From the IMG/VR virus record IMGVR_UViG_3300020378_000008, positions 1 through 36,572 of that record: a stretch of DNA of 36,572 nucleotides. One strand, 5' to 3'. How positions within the stretch are numbered: position 1 is the first letter of the stretch; each line of letters opens with the position of its first letter. A program made the position numbers and the translations under genes. The notes below the pieces were generated by a model. That model made no database searches. It saw only the letters and a program-made list of their open reading frames with translations, and had not been told where the DNA came from. The DNA is from a virus. Positions 22,821 through 31,573 of the stretch are shown here, one piece after another.

Positions 22821-25800
22821 TGAATTTCTTCCAAGTAACCCCCACAGAACTCCATCTCAATGGACCTAATGTGGGGTTTACAACAGTGCCTCAGGATGTT
22901 TCAGTGTCCTCTGGTATTGCTACATTTGTTGCAATAGGAACTGCTACATTTCCCTACAATAGCACTGATGGATCCTTTGGTTTTCAGTGGTATTTTGATA
23001 ATAAAGAGACTTTAAATTCATCAAGTAACACTATTATTGAAACAAATAGTGGAATATCTACCTTGACACTTACAGGTCTTACAGATCTAGATAGTGGTAA
23101 AGAAATATATTCAGTAGTTAGATATATTCCTGGACCAGATGAGGCAATCATTGATTATCCAGCAGAGGGTATTGGGAGAAGCACATCGCCATCTGCAACT
23201 TTATTAGCGCCACCAAGTATAGTCATATCAAATCAACCAACCAGTGTTGTGATTGGTGCTGGAAATACTGCATCTTTTGATGTAGAGGCAAGTGTTGTGC
23301 CTGGTGGTGGAAGTATTCAATATCAATGGAATTTGGAGGGAATTAATCTTACAAATGGATCTAGCACCAGAACAGTTCAAGACTCTGGAGTTAATGATTC
23401 TCTCCCATCAATGCAGGTAACCAGTGACAAAAATGATGTTTTCAATTTAAATTGGAATGAACTTACTACATTTAATGGATTTGTACCTCACAGAACTTAT
23501 ACTCTCACTGTAACTGGTGGTGATTTAACCACAACTTTAACAGCAACAGGTGCTGGTGGTGGAAAATCAAGGGGAGTGCAGATTCCTGGTGGTAGAGGTG
23601 GAAAATCCACTGGAAAATTTACATTTAAAAGTGGACAAGTATACAAACTTAGAATTGGTGGTGCTACAGCAGATACTGGTGTTGCTTTAGGGGATGTAAG
23701 TTCTGGTGCTGCTGGATTCTCTGGTGGTGGTAGGTCTTTTATCAGTGGCGTAACTGTACAAGGTGGTGGCGGTGGTGGATTCACAGGTCTTTTTGAAGAT
23801 AGTATCACTCAAGCAAATGCCATCATCATAGCTGGTGGTGGAGGTGGTGGAGCATGGGGTAATGGTGCCAGTGCTAATTCTAATGGTGGAAATGGTGGTG
23901 GATTGGTAGCTGGAGATGGAGAAACTTCAATAAGTGGCACTGGTGGAACGCAATCTGCTGGTGGTACTGGTGGATTAAATAATGGAGCAGCACTTCAAGG
24001 TGGAGATGGTGCAGCAGGTGGTGGTGGTGGATATTTTGGTGGTTCTGGTGGAACCACTCAGTTTGGTGGTACTGCTCTTGGCGGCAATGATGGAGCAGGT
24101 GGTGGTGGATCAGGATTTCTTCATGCAACTAAAATAACTGAAGGGACAACTATAAACGGAGAAGGTGGATTTGTTGGCACCACTACAGTGAATGCAGATA
24201 TTAACAGTGGAAATGGAACTTTCACTATTACAAGGGTAGCAACAACAAAAGAAGTGGTCACCAGAGTAAGTGGTGCTAATACATCAAATCTTAAAATTTA
24301 TACTGATGATCAAGACTTTGGTGGGTCTTTAAAATGTGTTATGACTGCCACTGGTGTGCTTAACTCACCACTTGATAGTAGTGTTGTTTCTTATGATGTA
24401 GTCAAACCTAGAATTATTCTATTATTTGAAGCATTTGATACTAATAATAACATTAAGACCACAAGACAAGATCTTGGACTAACAGGATCATTTGCTGTTA
24501 CCTCAAACACTTTTGGTTCTGATTATAGTATTATTCAGTTCACTTCAGTTGAAAAGAATTCTAGTTTGACATTAGAATTAAGAGGTGCTGCAGGCACTAG
24601 TAATGGATCTAACGCTGGTGGAGAGGGTGGAGTTGCTTCCATCAATGTTGAGATTAAGAAAAATGAAGAATATACAATTATTGGTGTTGCAGATAACACT
24701 GCTGTTTACTTATATGAAAAATCTTCATTAATAGCTGTTGTTGGTCAAGGTGGTGATGCTAGTACTGGTGGTGTTGGTGGTGCAGGGGGAGGTATCAATG
24801 TAGGTGGTGATGATGGAACTGGAACTAATCAAGGTTTGGGAGGTGATGTTCCAGATTTAAGCCTCACAGGAGTTTTTGGTTCTGTTGTCAATAACTCAAG
24901 CAATCAACCTACTCTCTATACAGGTGATTCTATTGCTACAGTTCCTGATGGTGGTAGAACAGTAATATGCAGCAAAGGAAGTTATTATGTGAACCAAGGA
25001 ATCAATCCTTGTTCAGATATTTCAACTGGTGTTGTTCAATTTAGGTCTATAGATGGGACATTAGTTTCAGATAGTTCAAGTTTACTTAGGGGATTTAAAC
25101 CAGGATATACTGTCACTGAAACACAAGGACAATCCTCTGCAACAGGTGGAGGAAATGGTGGAGCAGGTGCTCAAGGTGGGAGTGGTTCAAGATCCAATAC
25201 TGCAGGTGGTGGTGGTGGATCTGGATGGACTAATCGCACATCATCATTGGTAAGATCTCAATTGGGTGGAAATGCTACTCAGTTTGCTAGTGTTGTGTTT
25301 AATCCCAACACTGCAGTTGAAGACTCAAGTTACTATGTTGATGCATTTGGTAGAATACTTATCTATTCTTGGGGTCTGACTAATCCAAAAGATTCCATCC
25401 CTGCTACAAAGGAAGATGCAGAACCAGCTTCAAAACCTCTGAATCCATCTCTGCCAAGAACATTTGATCCAATTGCAAACACTAATACCATAACAACAAG
25501 TAGACTCCTAATGGAGAAAACAACTGGGAAGGTTTTACCAACTGATGAGCACAAATGTATTGATGATGCAAGATGGAGAGCAATTCTTGATAAAGCAAGA
25601 GATGGGACTCAAAACTGGAGACTTAGTGCTACCAGGTGGAATGATCCAAGAATCTTTGCTAATGCTCATGACAAAAATATCTACAGAATGATGAGAGCAA
25701 ATGTATATCCACTTGAAACTGGACCAACGCTTGATCCAAACGGAGTTGCTCTAGGTAGAGTAGCAGGACCACCATCTCTCTCATCCTGGTTAGATGCAGG

Positions 25801-26101
25801 GTATGCACGACCTACACGACCTACAGGGGGAGCTTATTATTTGGCTTCAGATGAAGTTTATGATGGGGATACACTTACTTATGGTGATTACTCACAAATT
25901 AGATTTGAACCTGATATGGGTGGCAGAGCTTCAGGTCAATATGGTTACAGGTACTCAGGTCAATCAACATATCCTTTCTTTAAAGTAGATACTGGATATT
26001 CAATAGGTGCCAACTTCTGGATTCTTCCTCCTGGAGTCCCTGAATTTACAAATGCACTACCAACAACTGGTCCTGATGGCATCATGTTGGCAGGAGCATA
26101 G
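22817..26101 (+). CDS. Fibre/adhesin with Ig-like domains and ALK-like glycine-rich insertions, 1094 aa
   Basis: Residues about 20-130 look like an Ig-like domain (FGFQWYFDNKETL, then DSGKEIYSVVRY). A second Ig-like half, TSVVIGAGNTASFDVEAS to IQYQWNLEGINLTNGS (about 140-185), is interrupted. A glycine-rich part (about 228-473; TLTATGAGGGKSRGVQIPGG, VYKLRIGGATADTG, IIIAGGGGGGAWGN) follows. The Ig continues only at 478-528 with NLKIYTDDQDFGGSLKCVMT. The inserted part fits the Gly_rich family known from ALK/LTK receptors, whose polyglycine II helices pack in a lattice. A second Gly-rich region spans about 569-831. The C-terminus has WRAILDKARDGTQNWRLS and ends in FWILPPGVPEF. An extracellular host-binding role is inferred. 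Confidence 0.75.
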   Translation: MMNFFQVTPTELHLNGPNVGFTTVPQDVSVSSGIATFVAIGTATFPYNSTDGSFGFQWYFDNKETLNSSSNTIIETNSGISTLTLTGLTDLDSGKEIYSVVRYIPGPDEAIIDYPAEGIGRSTSPSATLLAPPSIVISNQPTSVVIGAGNTASFDVEASVVPGGGSIQYQWNLEGINLTNGSSTRTVQDSGVNDSLPSMQVTSDKNDVFNLNWNELTTFNGFVPHRTYTLTVTGGDLTTTLTATGAGGGKSRGVQIPGGRGGKSTGKFTFKSGQVYKLRIGGATADTGVALGDVSSGAAGFSGGGRSFISGVTVQGGGGGGFTGLFEDSITQANAIIIAGGGGGGAWGNGASANSNGGNGGGLVAGDGETSISGTGGTQSAGGTGGLNNGAALQGGDGAAGGGGGYFGGSGGTTQFGGTALGGNDGAGGGGSGFLHATKITEGTTINGEGGFVGTTTVNADINSGNGTFTITRVATTKEVVTRVSGANTSNLKIYTDDQDFGGSLKCVMTATGVLNSPLDSSVVSYDVVKPRIILLFEAFDTNNNIKTTRQDLGLTGSFAVTSNTFGSDYSIIQFTSVEKNSSLTLELRGAAGTSNGSNAGGEGGVASINVEIKKNEEYTIIGVADNTAVYLYEKSSLIAVVGQGGDASTGGVGGAGGGINVGGDDGTGTNQGLGGDVPDLSLTGVFGSVVNNSSNQPTLYTGDSIATVPDGGRTVICSKGSYYVNQGINPCSDISTGVVQFRSIDGTLVSDSSSLLRGFKPGYTVTETQGQSSATGGGNGGAGAQGGSGSRSNTAGGGGGSGWTNRTSSLVRSQLGGNATQFASVVFNPNTAVEDSSYYVDAFGRILIYSWGLTNPKDSIPATKEDAEPASKPLNPSLPRTFDPIANTNTITTSRLLMEKTTGKVLPTDEHKCIDDARWRAILDKARDGTQNWRLSATRWNDPRIFANAHDKNIYRMMRANVYPLETGPTLDPNGVALGRVAGPPSLSSWLDAGYARPTRPTGGAYYLASDEVYDGDTLTYGDYSQIRFEPDMGGRASGQYGYRYSGQSTYPFFKVDTGYSIGANFWILPPGVPEFTNALPTTGPDGIMLAGA

Positions 26102-26111
26102 ATTCCTCTGG

Positions 26112-26119
26112 TATAAATA
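26112..26119 (+). promoter_or_regulatory. Late promoter octamer TATAAATA
   Basis: This is an exact match to the T4 late consensus, 44 nt before the next ATG and 11 nt after the previous stop. A GAGG ribosome site (26147-26150) lies between it and the gene. Confidence 0.75.
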
Positions 26120-26155
26120 ATAAAAACTGAGGGGATAGTGAACCTCTGAGGACTT

Positions 26156-27100
26156 ATGGCTGTAAACAAGAATTTTGTAGTCAAAAACGGGATAGAGATT
26201 GCTGTAAATTTAATTTATGGTGACTCTGACCTACAGAAAGTTGGTATTGGTTCCACTACCCCACGCAGTTTGCTTGATGTTCATGGTGACTTCAGAGCAG
26301 AAAAGGGTGCCTATGTTACAGGTATTGCTACTGCTGTTGATGAACTAAATGTTGGTCTTGGTGGGACTACTCTAACTGTACTAAACTCTAGTGGATTTGC
26401 AGGTTTTAACATTGCATCTCCAATATACAATGTAGATGTTAGAAGAAGCATAGGTGCTGGTAACACAGCAGCATATTTTGATGGTCAAGTTGATGTAAAT
26501 GGTACACTAGTTCCAAACAACCTTAGGGTTGCTGGAATGTCTACCCTCTCCAATGTTAATATTGACAATGGTGAGGTTGAGATTTCTAAGTTAGAAGTAA
26601 CTGGTCTTTCCACATTCACAGGCATTGGTACTTTTGTAAGTGACCTATATGTTGGTGGGAACCTAAATGTTGTTGGTGACTTAGTATATGATGAAGTAAC
26701 AGGTAGAAACATTAATATCACTGGTGTATCCACATTTGTAGGTGTGGCTACATTTAAAAATGATGTATTCATTGATGGTGACTTGAATGTTACTGGTGAT
26801 ATTGTATATGATGAAGTAACAGGTAGAAACCTCAATATCACTGGTATTGCTACCATTGGTATTGTTACTGGAGCTACTTATTTTGGTGATGGTTCAAACC
26901 TAACTGGAATTGCAACTGAACTAACAGCAACAATTGGTTTAGGTTCTGAAGGCACATTTATTGGTGCTGGAGTTACTCAAATCAATTTTAACTCAACAAG
27001 TGGATCTGCAATCTCTGTTGATGCTGCAACTGCTGGTATTGCAACAGTAACACTTACACCTGGTGTGTCACTTGGTCTTGCAATCGCTCTTGGTTCCTGA
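26156..27100 (+). CDS. Tail-fibre shaft-like protein, 314 aa
   Basis: It begins AVNKNFVVKNGIEIAVNLIY and then has fibre-type units: KVGIGSTTPRSLLDVHGDF, DVNGTLVPNNLRVAGMST and GNLNVVGDLVYDEVTGRN. Two near-identical units of about 40 residues carry VYDEVTGRN(I/L)N(I)ITG. After them come ATYFGDGSNLTGIAT and a small beta C-terminus. Such 'v.g.l.v.g....' repeats are typical of trimeric beta fibre shafts. The 989-residue gene downstream has a related front part (TYEDVTNIDAVGVITARNG). A good Shine-Dalgarno GAGG precedes the ATG. No binding-domain call can be made for the tip. Confidence 0.75.
   Translation: MAVNKNFVVKNGIEIAVNLIYGDSDLQKVGIGSTTPRSLLDVHGDFRAEKGAYVTGIATAVDELNVGLGGTTLTVLNSSGFAGFNIASPIYNVDVRRSIGAGNTAAYFDGQVDVNGTLVPNNLRVAGMSTLSNVNIDNGEVEISKLEVTGLSTFTGIGTFVSDLYVGGNLNVVGDLVYDEVTGRNINITGVSTFVGVATFKNDVFIDGDLNVTGDIVYDEVTGRNLNITGIATIGIVTGATYFGDGSNLTGIATELTATIGLGSEGTFIGAGVTQINFNSTSGSAISVDAATAGIATVTLTPGVSLGLAIALGS
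26653..26854 (+). repeat. 120-bp tandem unit inside the 314-aa fibre gene
   Basis: A 27-nt block at 26684-26710 is repeated exactly at 26804-26830, a 120-bp period equal to 40 codons, and flanking bases are also similar. This fits in-frame unit duplication of a shaft repeat and may allow length change by recombination. Confidence 0.85.
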
Positions 27101-27106
27101 TAAATA
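27099..27106 (+). promoter_or_regulatory. Late promoter octamer GATAAATA
   Basis: It matches the late consensus at seven of eight positions, overlaps the TGA stop of the preceding gene, and lies 28 nt before the next ATG. Confidence 0.65.
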
Positions 27107-27126
27107 CCTCTAACACTTAAAGAAAA

Positions 27127-27663
27127 ATGGCAGAAGTCTTTACAAACGCACTAAAAAGTTCAACTGGTATTGTGACCACCAGTAGTAGTGCAACTATTGG
27201 TGCCAATGCAACCACAATCACTGGTATTTCAACTATTGGTGTTAATGTTGGTGACATGGTGGATACCCAACATTTCAGAGGGGGAGCTAAAGTCACAGCA
27301 ATTAACAGTCCCACTCAGGTGACTGTTGATAAGACATCAACCAACACTGCTTCTGCTGGAAGTCAAGTAGTGAAGTTCTTAGGACCAACAACAGCATATT
27401 CTTCACCAACAGGAACTAAATCAATTCTTATTGGTGGAACATTTGCTAATCTAACAAACAACAGTGTGAACATTTTTGTTGAGGTAAGTTCAGGTTCTAC
27501 TTCAACTAAAATTGCTAATGATATTCCTGTTCCAACAGGTAGTTCCTTTGTTATTAGTGATGCTGGTAAGACAGTTCTACTTGGTGATGATATAATTAAG
27601 ATTTATTGTGATACTGAAGGTGCTATTGACGCAACACTAGGCATTCTTCAAGGAGTTAGCTGA
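27127..27663 (+). CDS. Small beta-rich fibre-cluster protein, 178 aa
   Basis: The first half has fibre-like text (STGIVTTSSSATIGANATTI, GDMVDTQHFRGGAKVTAINS). The second half is a beta-sandwich-like domain with GTFANLTNNSVNIFVEVSSG, IANDIPVPTGSSFVISDAGK and a hydrophobic DDIIKIYCDTEGAIDATLGI. The second half parallels the 133- and 134-residue proteins of this cluster in strand order and in the position of the 'vp.g....i....k' turn. It overlaps the next gene at TGATG. Possibly it is a connector or chaperone for the neighbouring fibre; this is inferred from position only. Confidence 0.6.
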   Translation: MAEVFTNALKSSTGIVTTSSSATIGANATTITGISTIGVNVGDMVDTQHFRGGAKVTAINSPTQVTVDKTSTNTASAGSQVVKFLGPTTAYSSPTGTKSILIGGTFANLTNNSVNIFVEVSSGSTSTKIANDIPVPTGSSFVISDAGKTVLLGDDIIKIYCDTEGAIDATLGILQGVS

Positions 27664-28442
27664 TGGCAGATAAGGGTGGTTACATAGGAAGAAATCCTGG
27701 TGACTCAGCAGTTACCATATCAAGACAGACTAATGAACCCACTGGGGTTCAGACATCATTTAATTTCTTATCTCAATACACTCCAGGTCTTCTGGATGTG
27801 TATGTCAATGGTGTAAGACAAATTGACATTACTGATTATTCTGCAACTGATGGATCAACTATAAGTTTGACCTCTGCAGCAAATAATGGTGATGTACTTG
27901 AGTTTGTTGCTTATAAAGCATTTAATGTAGGTAATGTAGATTCTGCATCTGGAAACTTCACAGTAGGAAATAATCTTACTGTTAATGGTTTCATCTCAGC
28001 AGGTGGTTCTGTTACTGCAGCATCATTCCATGGGGATGGTTCTGGACTCACTAATGTGGGGATGGATACATCAGTTATCAATTCTAACACCATTGATACT
28101 GGATCTATTAATATAACTGGTCTCACTACTACAACAAATCAGATTGAGATTAGAAGCACTGATGCCACTCCTGGTAGAGTTGACCTGTATTGTGAGGTAA
28201 GTAATGCTCACTATGCAAGAATTCAAGCACCTCCTCATGCTGAATATAGTGGCAATGTAGTTTCTATTCTTCCTAAGATATCTGGAGATCTTATTGCTGG
28301 TGACACATCATCTCCAATTGATCAAAGTGTCAATACAACTGGAATTATAACTGCTGCATCTTTTGTTGGGTCTGGAGCTAATCTTACCGATTTGAGTATT
28401 CCAGCAAGTTTTAATGAACTTGATGCTGCACTTTTCAACTAA
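27663..28442 (+). CDS. Fibre protein, 259 aa
   Basis: It begins ADKGGYIGRNPGDSAVTISR and has a front domain TGVQTSFNFLSQYTPGLLDV, YVNGVRQIDITDYSATDGST, and GDVLEFVAYKAFNV. That matches the start of the 235-residue gene (YRINALDVFRNGVKL, DFRANDGST, GDEVQFHIFDDFRV), so the domain is reused. FHGDGSGLTN and FVGSGANLTDL are the fibre motifs also found in the large fibres. The short C-terminus ends IPASFNELDAALFN. It is likely part of a small fibre; no receptor-binding motif is visible. Confidence 0.7.
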   Translation: MADKGGYIGRNPGDSAVTISRQTNEPTGVQTSFNFLSQYTPGLLDVYVNGVRQIDITDYSATDGSTISLTSAANNGDVLEFVAYKAFNVGNVDSASGNFTVGNNLTVNGFISAGGSVTAASFHGDGSGLTNVGMDTSVINSNTIDTGSINITGLTTTTNQIEIRSTDATPGRVDLYCEVSNAHYARIQAPPHAEYSGNVVSILPKISGDLIAGDTSSPIDQSVNTTGIITAASFVGSGANLTDLSIPASFNELDAALFN

Positions 28443-28445
28443 ATA
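28438..28445 (+). promoter_or_regulatory. Weak late-promoter-like octamer
   Basis: ACTAAATA matches the late consensus at six of eight positions and overlaps the stop of the preceding gene, 27 nt before the next ATG. The spacing copies the better octamers in this cluster. Confidence 0.3.
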
Positions 28446-28464
28446 ACTCTAAAAGTATATACCA

Positions 28465-28866
28465 ATGGGACTTCAAAGAACTAAACTATTAGGAATTCAG
28501 GCAGTTACTGGTATCAACACTGTTGGTATTTTGACGGTTGGAGTCACACAGACTGCTGGTGGTGTTGGTATTGCATCTACCACATACTTGAGAGGTGTAG
28601 TGATGCATAACACTGGGGAAGCATCTGCAACCTCATCACTTTATATCTATCCTGATGGTGTAGAGGCAAATGGTATTGCTCACACTGCCTATAGATTAGC
28701 AAGAGTTGATCTTAGTACTAATGAAACTTTCTTTTATGAGACAAACTATCCATTAGTCCTAGTCAATAGGGATAAGATTGTTGTAGAGGTTACAGCACCA
28801 GGAAGTGGAGGAACAGGTATTGGAAGTGCTGTAAACTTCCAAATCCTTGGCGACACAGATATTTGA
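28465..28866 (+). CDS. Small beta protein placed before a glycine-rich adhesin, 133 aa
   Basis: The product starts GLQRTKLLGIQAVTGINTVG and has strands YLRGVVMHNTGEASATSSLY, FFYETNYPLVLVNRDKIVVE and VNFQILGDTDI. It has no signal peptide or enzyme motif. The layout matches the 134-residue protein that also directly precedes a glycine-rich gene (starting at 35284), although identity is low by eye. A ribosome site GAGG at its end serves the next gene. A role in fibre assembly, as connector or partner of the adhesin, is inferred. Confidence 0.6.
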   Translation: MGLQRTKLLGIQAVTGINTVGILTVGVTQTAGGVGIASTTYLRGVVMHNTGEASATSSLYIYPDGVEANGIAHTAYRLARVDLSTNETFFYETNYPLVLVNRDKIVVEVTAPGSGGTGIGSAVNFQILGDTDI

Positions 28867-28877
28867 GGTAGATAAAA

Positions 28878-31043
28878 ATGGGAGTAAGATCTACTGGTAT
28901 TCATACTACAACAACTCAAGCAGACGGACACCTTTTAGAATATTTTAGAAACACTTTTAGTGCTGGTGGTGGCGCAGCTGGTGGTGGTGGAGGTGATCCA
29001 CAAGTGCCTGGAATGCAGGCGACTGGAGGCATCATTAGTGACTATACTTCTGGTAGTGACGTTTATAGAGCACATATTTTTACTTCATCAGGAACTTTTA
29101 ATGTAACTGATAACACATCACCATTTGGATCTAACATAGAATATCTTGTAGTTGGTGGTGGAGGAGGAGGTGGTTATACAAATACTTATCACACTGGTGG
29201 TGGAGGTGGTGGAGCAGGAGGTTTAAGAACTAATCTTGATTCACATCCACTTTCTGGTGGTGCATTTGCAGTCACTGCACAAGAATATACAGTCACTGTT
29301 GGTGCTGGTGGAGCAGGTGGATTTAGTGGCACTGGTGGTGCAAATGGGGGAGATAGTGAATTTCATGCAGCACCAATAACTTATCCAAATTCTAGTTTTA
29401 TTCGTGGTGCAGGTGGAGGCGGAGGATCATCAGCTGCTCCTGGACCATCTGGAAAATCTGGAAATGTAGGTGGCGGTTCTGGTGGTGGCACCACGGGTTA
29501 TAACCCAAGTACTGCTGGTGGGGCTGTTGGTAGCAGTGACCCAAATCATCCAGCAATTTCTGGTTATCCTGGTGGAAATGCTAGTCCTGGCAATAGTTGG
29601 GGCGCCATATCTGGTGGAGGCGGTGGTGCTGCTGCTGCAGGAGATACTGGCAGAGCACCCAGCTTACCATTAACTGCTCCTCCACATGGTGGAAAAGGTG
29701 GTCCAGGAGTTCAAGTATTGATTTCTGGACCACCATCAAGTGATCAACCAGCGGGATCAACAGATGGTGGTTCTGGTGGTGGATGGTTTGCTGGAGGTGG
29801 TGGTGGAGGACTTCTAGCAGGTCCTGGTACAGTTACCTTTAGTCCTTCAACATATACAGCTCCTCCAGCAGGTGGTGGAGGACAAGGATATATGGGTCCT
29901 GGTCAAGGAGCTGGGGATGCTGGTCAACAAAGCACTGGTGGTGGAGGCGGTGGTGCTGGTAGTTGTGAACCAGGTGACATCCCATCTGGATATCCTTCTA
30001 GAACTGGAGGTAATGGTGCTTCAGGAATTGTAGTAGTTAGATATAAAATAGGATCAGTATCAGCAGCAAAGGCAACTGGAGGCAATATTAGTTTTTACAA
30101 TGGAAAGACTATTCATTCCTTCACAAGTTCTGCTAGTTTTAATGTAACTAATGGTCCAATAGCAATAGAATATGTTATCATTGCTGGTGGTGGAGGCGGT
30201 GGTGCTTCTGGGGCTGGCGGAGGTGGAGGCGGTGGTGCTGGCGCTGTTGACACAGGCACAGGAACTGTTACTGATAGCACCAATTATGCAATAACAGTTG
30301 GTTCTGGAGGTGTTGGTGGCTACCAATATATTAACGGATTTGCGGTGACCTATGGTAATGTGGGAGGAACATCATCCATTGCTGGTGCTGGATTGAATGT
30401 TTCATCTATAGGTGGTGGTGGTGGTTTACAAGGTAATGAATCATATTCATATCCTTTTTATGCTTCAGGTGGTGGAAATGGTGGCAACTATAATTACCCA
30501 ACATATCCTTTAAGACCTGCAGGTCCTGGTGGTGGTCACCCTGGAGGTTCTTCAGATTCAGGTCCAAGTAATGATAAGGGATTCGCTGGTGGTGGAGGTG
30601 GAGGACATGGTAGTGCTGGTGGTGATGCATATTCTACCTCATCACCCCTCAGTGCTAATGGGGGACATGGTGGTGCTGGTGTTCAACTTCCTGCAACATT
30701 TAGAGATCCAAATTCAAATGTAGGTGCTCCTGGACCAGGTGGAGAGAAATTCTATGTTGCTGGTGGAGGTGGAGGTTCTGGTGGTGGACCAGCTTCATTG
30801 CCACCAGCAACTGCCAATCCTGGTTCTGGTGGAGGTTCTGGTGGACCTTATGCTGGTGGTGGCAATGGTGGTAATGGATATATTGAACCATATCGTGGTT
30901 CTTTAGGTGGAGAAAACACTGGCGGTGGCGGTGGTGGAGGTGGATATCCTGGTAATGAGGGTGGTCCCACAGATCCTAATTTTGCATCATATAGAGGAGC
31001 TTCTGGTGGATCTGGTATTGTCCTCATTGCTTATCCCACTTGA
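28878..31043 (+). CDS. Glycine-rich adhesin-like fibre protein, 721 aa, two tandem modules
   Basis: Glycine is very abundant. Module 1 (about residues 47-390) starts QATGGIISDYTSGSDVYRAH, then FTSSGTFNVTDN and IEYLVVGGGGGGGYTN. It has many GGGG runs separated by non-glycine loops and ends GNGASGIVVVRYKIG. Module 2 (about 393-721) repeats the plan: KATGGNISFYNGKTIHSFTS, IEYVIIAGGGGGGASGAG, and an end SGIVLIAYPT. The plan recalls the polyglycine-rich adhesins of T-even relatives (gp38 type) and the ALK-type Gly_rich domain, in which polyglycine II helices form a lattice and the loops bind. A receptor-binding role is inferred. GAGG precedes the ATG. Confidence 0.75.
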   Translation: MGVRSTGIHTTTTQADGHLLEYFRNTFSAGGGAAGGGGGDPQVPGMQATGGIISDYTSGSDVYRAHIFTSSGTFNVTDNTSPFGSNIEYLVVGGGGGGGYTNTYHTGGGGGGAGGLRTNLDSHPLSGGAFAVTAQEYTVTVGAGGAGGFSGTGGANGGDSEFHAAPITYPNSSFIRGAGGGGGSSAAPGPSGKSGNVGGGSGGGTTGYNPSTAGGAVGSSDPNHPAISGYPGGNASPGNSWGAISGGGGGAAAAGDTGRAPSLPLTAPPHGGKGGPGVQVLISGPPSSDQPAGSTDGGSGGGWFAGGGGGGLLAGPGTVTFSPSTYTAPPAGGGGQGYMGPGQGAGDAGQQSTGGGGGGAGSCEPGDIPSGYPSRTGGNGASGIVVVRYKIGSVSAAKATGGNISFYNGKTIHSFTSSASFNVTNGPIAIEYVIIAGGGGGGASGAGGGGGGGAGAVDTGTGTVTDSTNYAITVGSGGVGGYQYINGFAVTYGNVGGTSSIAGAGLNVSSIGGGGGLQGNESYSYPFYASGGGNGGNYNYPTYPLRPAGPGGGHPGGSSDSGPSNDKGFAGGGGGGHGSAGGDAYSTSSPLSANGGHGGAGVQLPATFRDPNSNVGAPGPGGEKFYVAGGGGGSGGGPASLPPATANPGSGGGSGGPYAGGGNGGNGYIEPYRGSLGGENTGGGGGGGGYPGNEGGPTDPNFASYRGASGGSGIVLIAYPT

Positions 31044-31049
31044 TAAATA
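31042..31049 (+). promoter_or_regulatory. Late promoter octamer GATAAATA
   Basis: It matches at seven of eight positions, overlaps the stop codon of the glycine-rich gene and lies 35 nt before the next ATG. Confidence 0.65.
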
Positions 31050-31076
31050 AATACAAACAACTAGTCAAAAATAAAG

Positions 31077-31511
31077 ATGGCTCATTTTGCACAATTAGAT
31101 GGTAACAATGTTGTGACCCAAGTCATTGTTGTGAGCAATGATGACACATCCGATTCCAATGGAGTAGAATCTGAAAGCATTGGCGTTGCTTTCTGTCAGA
31201 AACTCCTTGGTGCTAATACAAACTGGAAGCAGACCTCATATAATGGTAACATGAGAGGAAACTATGCAGGTATTGGTTATACCTACATGGAAAATGTTGC
31301 CACTCTGGGTGTTGGATCTACTGACATCTTTATCAGTCAGCAACCTCATGCTTCTTGGACTATTGATGCTACAGCAGCACAGTGGAAATCACCTATTACA
31401 GAACCCACTCTGTCTGATGCAGATAGAGAAGCAGGTAAATATTATGAATGGAATGAGACAGCATATCAAGGAGATAATACACAAGGTTGGGATCTTAAAA
31501 CTATGGAATGA
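31077..31511 (+). CDS. Conserved small structural protein, 144 aa
   Basis: It begins AHFAQLDGNNVVTQVIVVSN and contains AFCQKLLGANTNWKQTSYNG, MRGNYAGIGYTYMENVA, and a C-terminal part typical of this family (QPHASWTIDATAAQWKSPI, DREAGKYYEWNETAYQ). I recall close relatives in many marine phages of different tail types, usually called structural or hypothetical. Wide spread and small size suggest a fibre-associated domain. It forms its own late unit, between a late octamer and a strong terminator, so it may be needed in larger or separately controlled amounts. Confidence 0.75.
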   Translation: MAHFAQLDGNNVVTQVIVVSNDDTSDSNGVESESIGVAFCQKLLGANTNWKQTSYNGNMRGNYAGIGYTYMENVATLGVGSTDIFISQQPHASWTIDATAAQWKSPITEPTLSDADREAGKYYEWNETAYQGDNTQGWDLKTME

Positions 31512-31518
31512 TAATTGC

Positions 31519-31543
31519 AAGGAGGGGCAACCCTCCTTTTTTT
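31519..31543 (+). terminator. Intrinsic terminator with GCAA tetraloop
   Basis: AAGGAGGG and CCCTCCTT pair perfectly around the GNRA-type loop GCAA, followed by a T-run. It ends the 144-residue gene unit; a new late octamer begins 6 nt later. Confidence 0.9.
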
Positions 31544-31548
31544 ATGCT

Positions 31549-31556
31549 CATAAATA
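31549..31556 (+). promoter_or_regulatory. Late promoter octamer CATAAATA
   Basis: It is identical to the octamer at 16904 and, like it, lies directly after a terminator. It is 25 nt before the next ATG. Confidence 0.7.
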
Positions 31557-31573
31557 ACTAAAAACATATTACC

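Noticed and set aside
23880-24128. Minus-strand His-rich ORF (82 codons)
   Set aside because: It is the antisense shadow of GGT/GGA glycine codons, which read as ACC/CAC/CCA. The same holds for the minus ORFs at 30406-30630 and 30700-30891.
16941-28442. S74-type self-cleaving chaperone domain at fibre ends
   Set aside because: GDGSGLTN-type motifs often occur with S74 fibres, but no catalytic Ser-Asp/Lys pattern was found at any C-terminus here.
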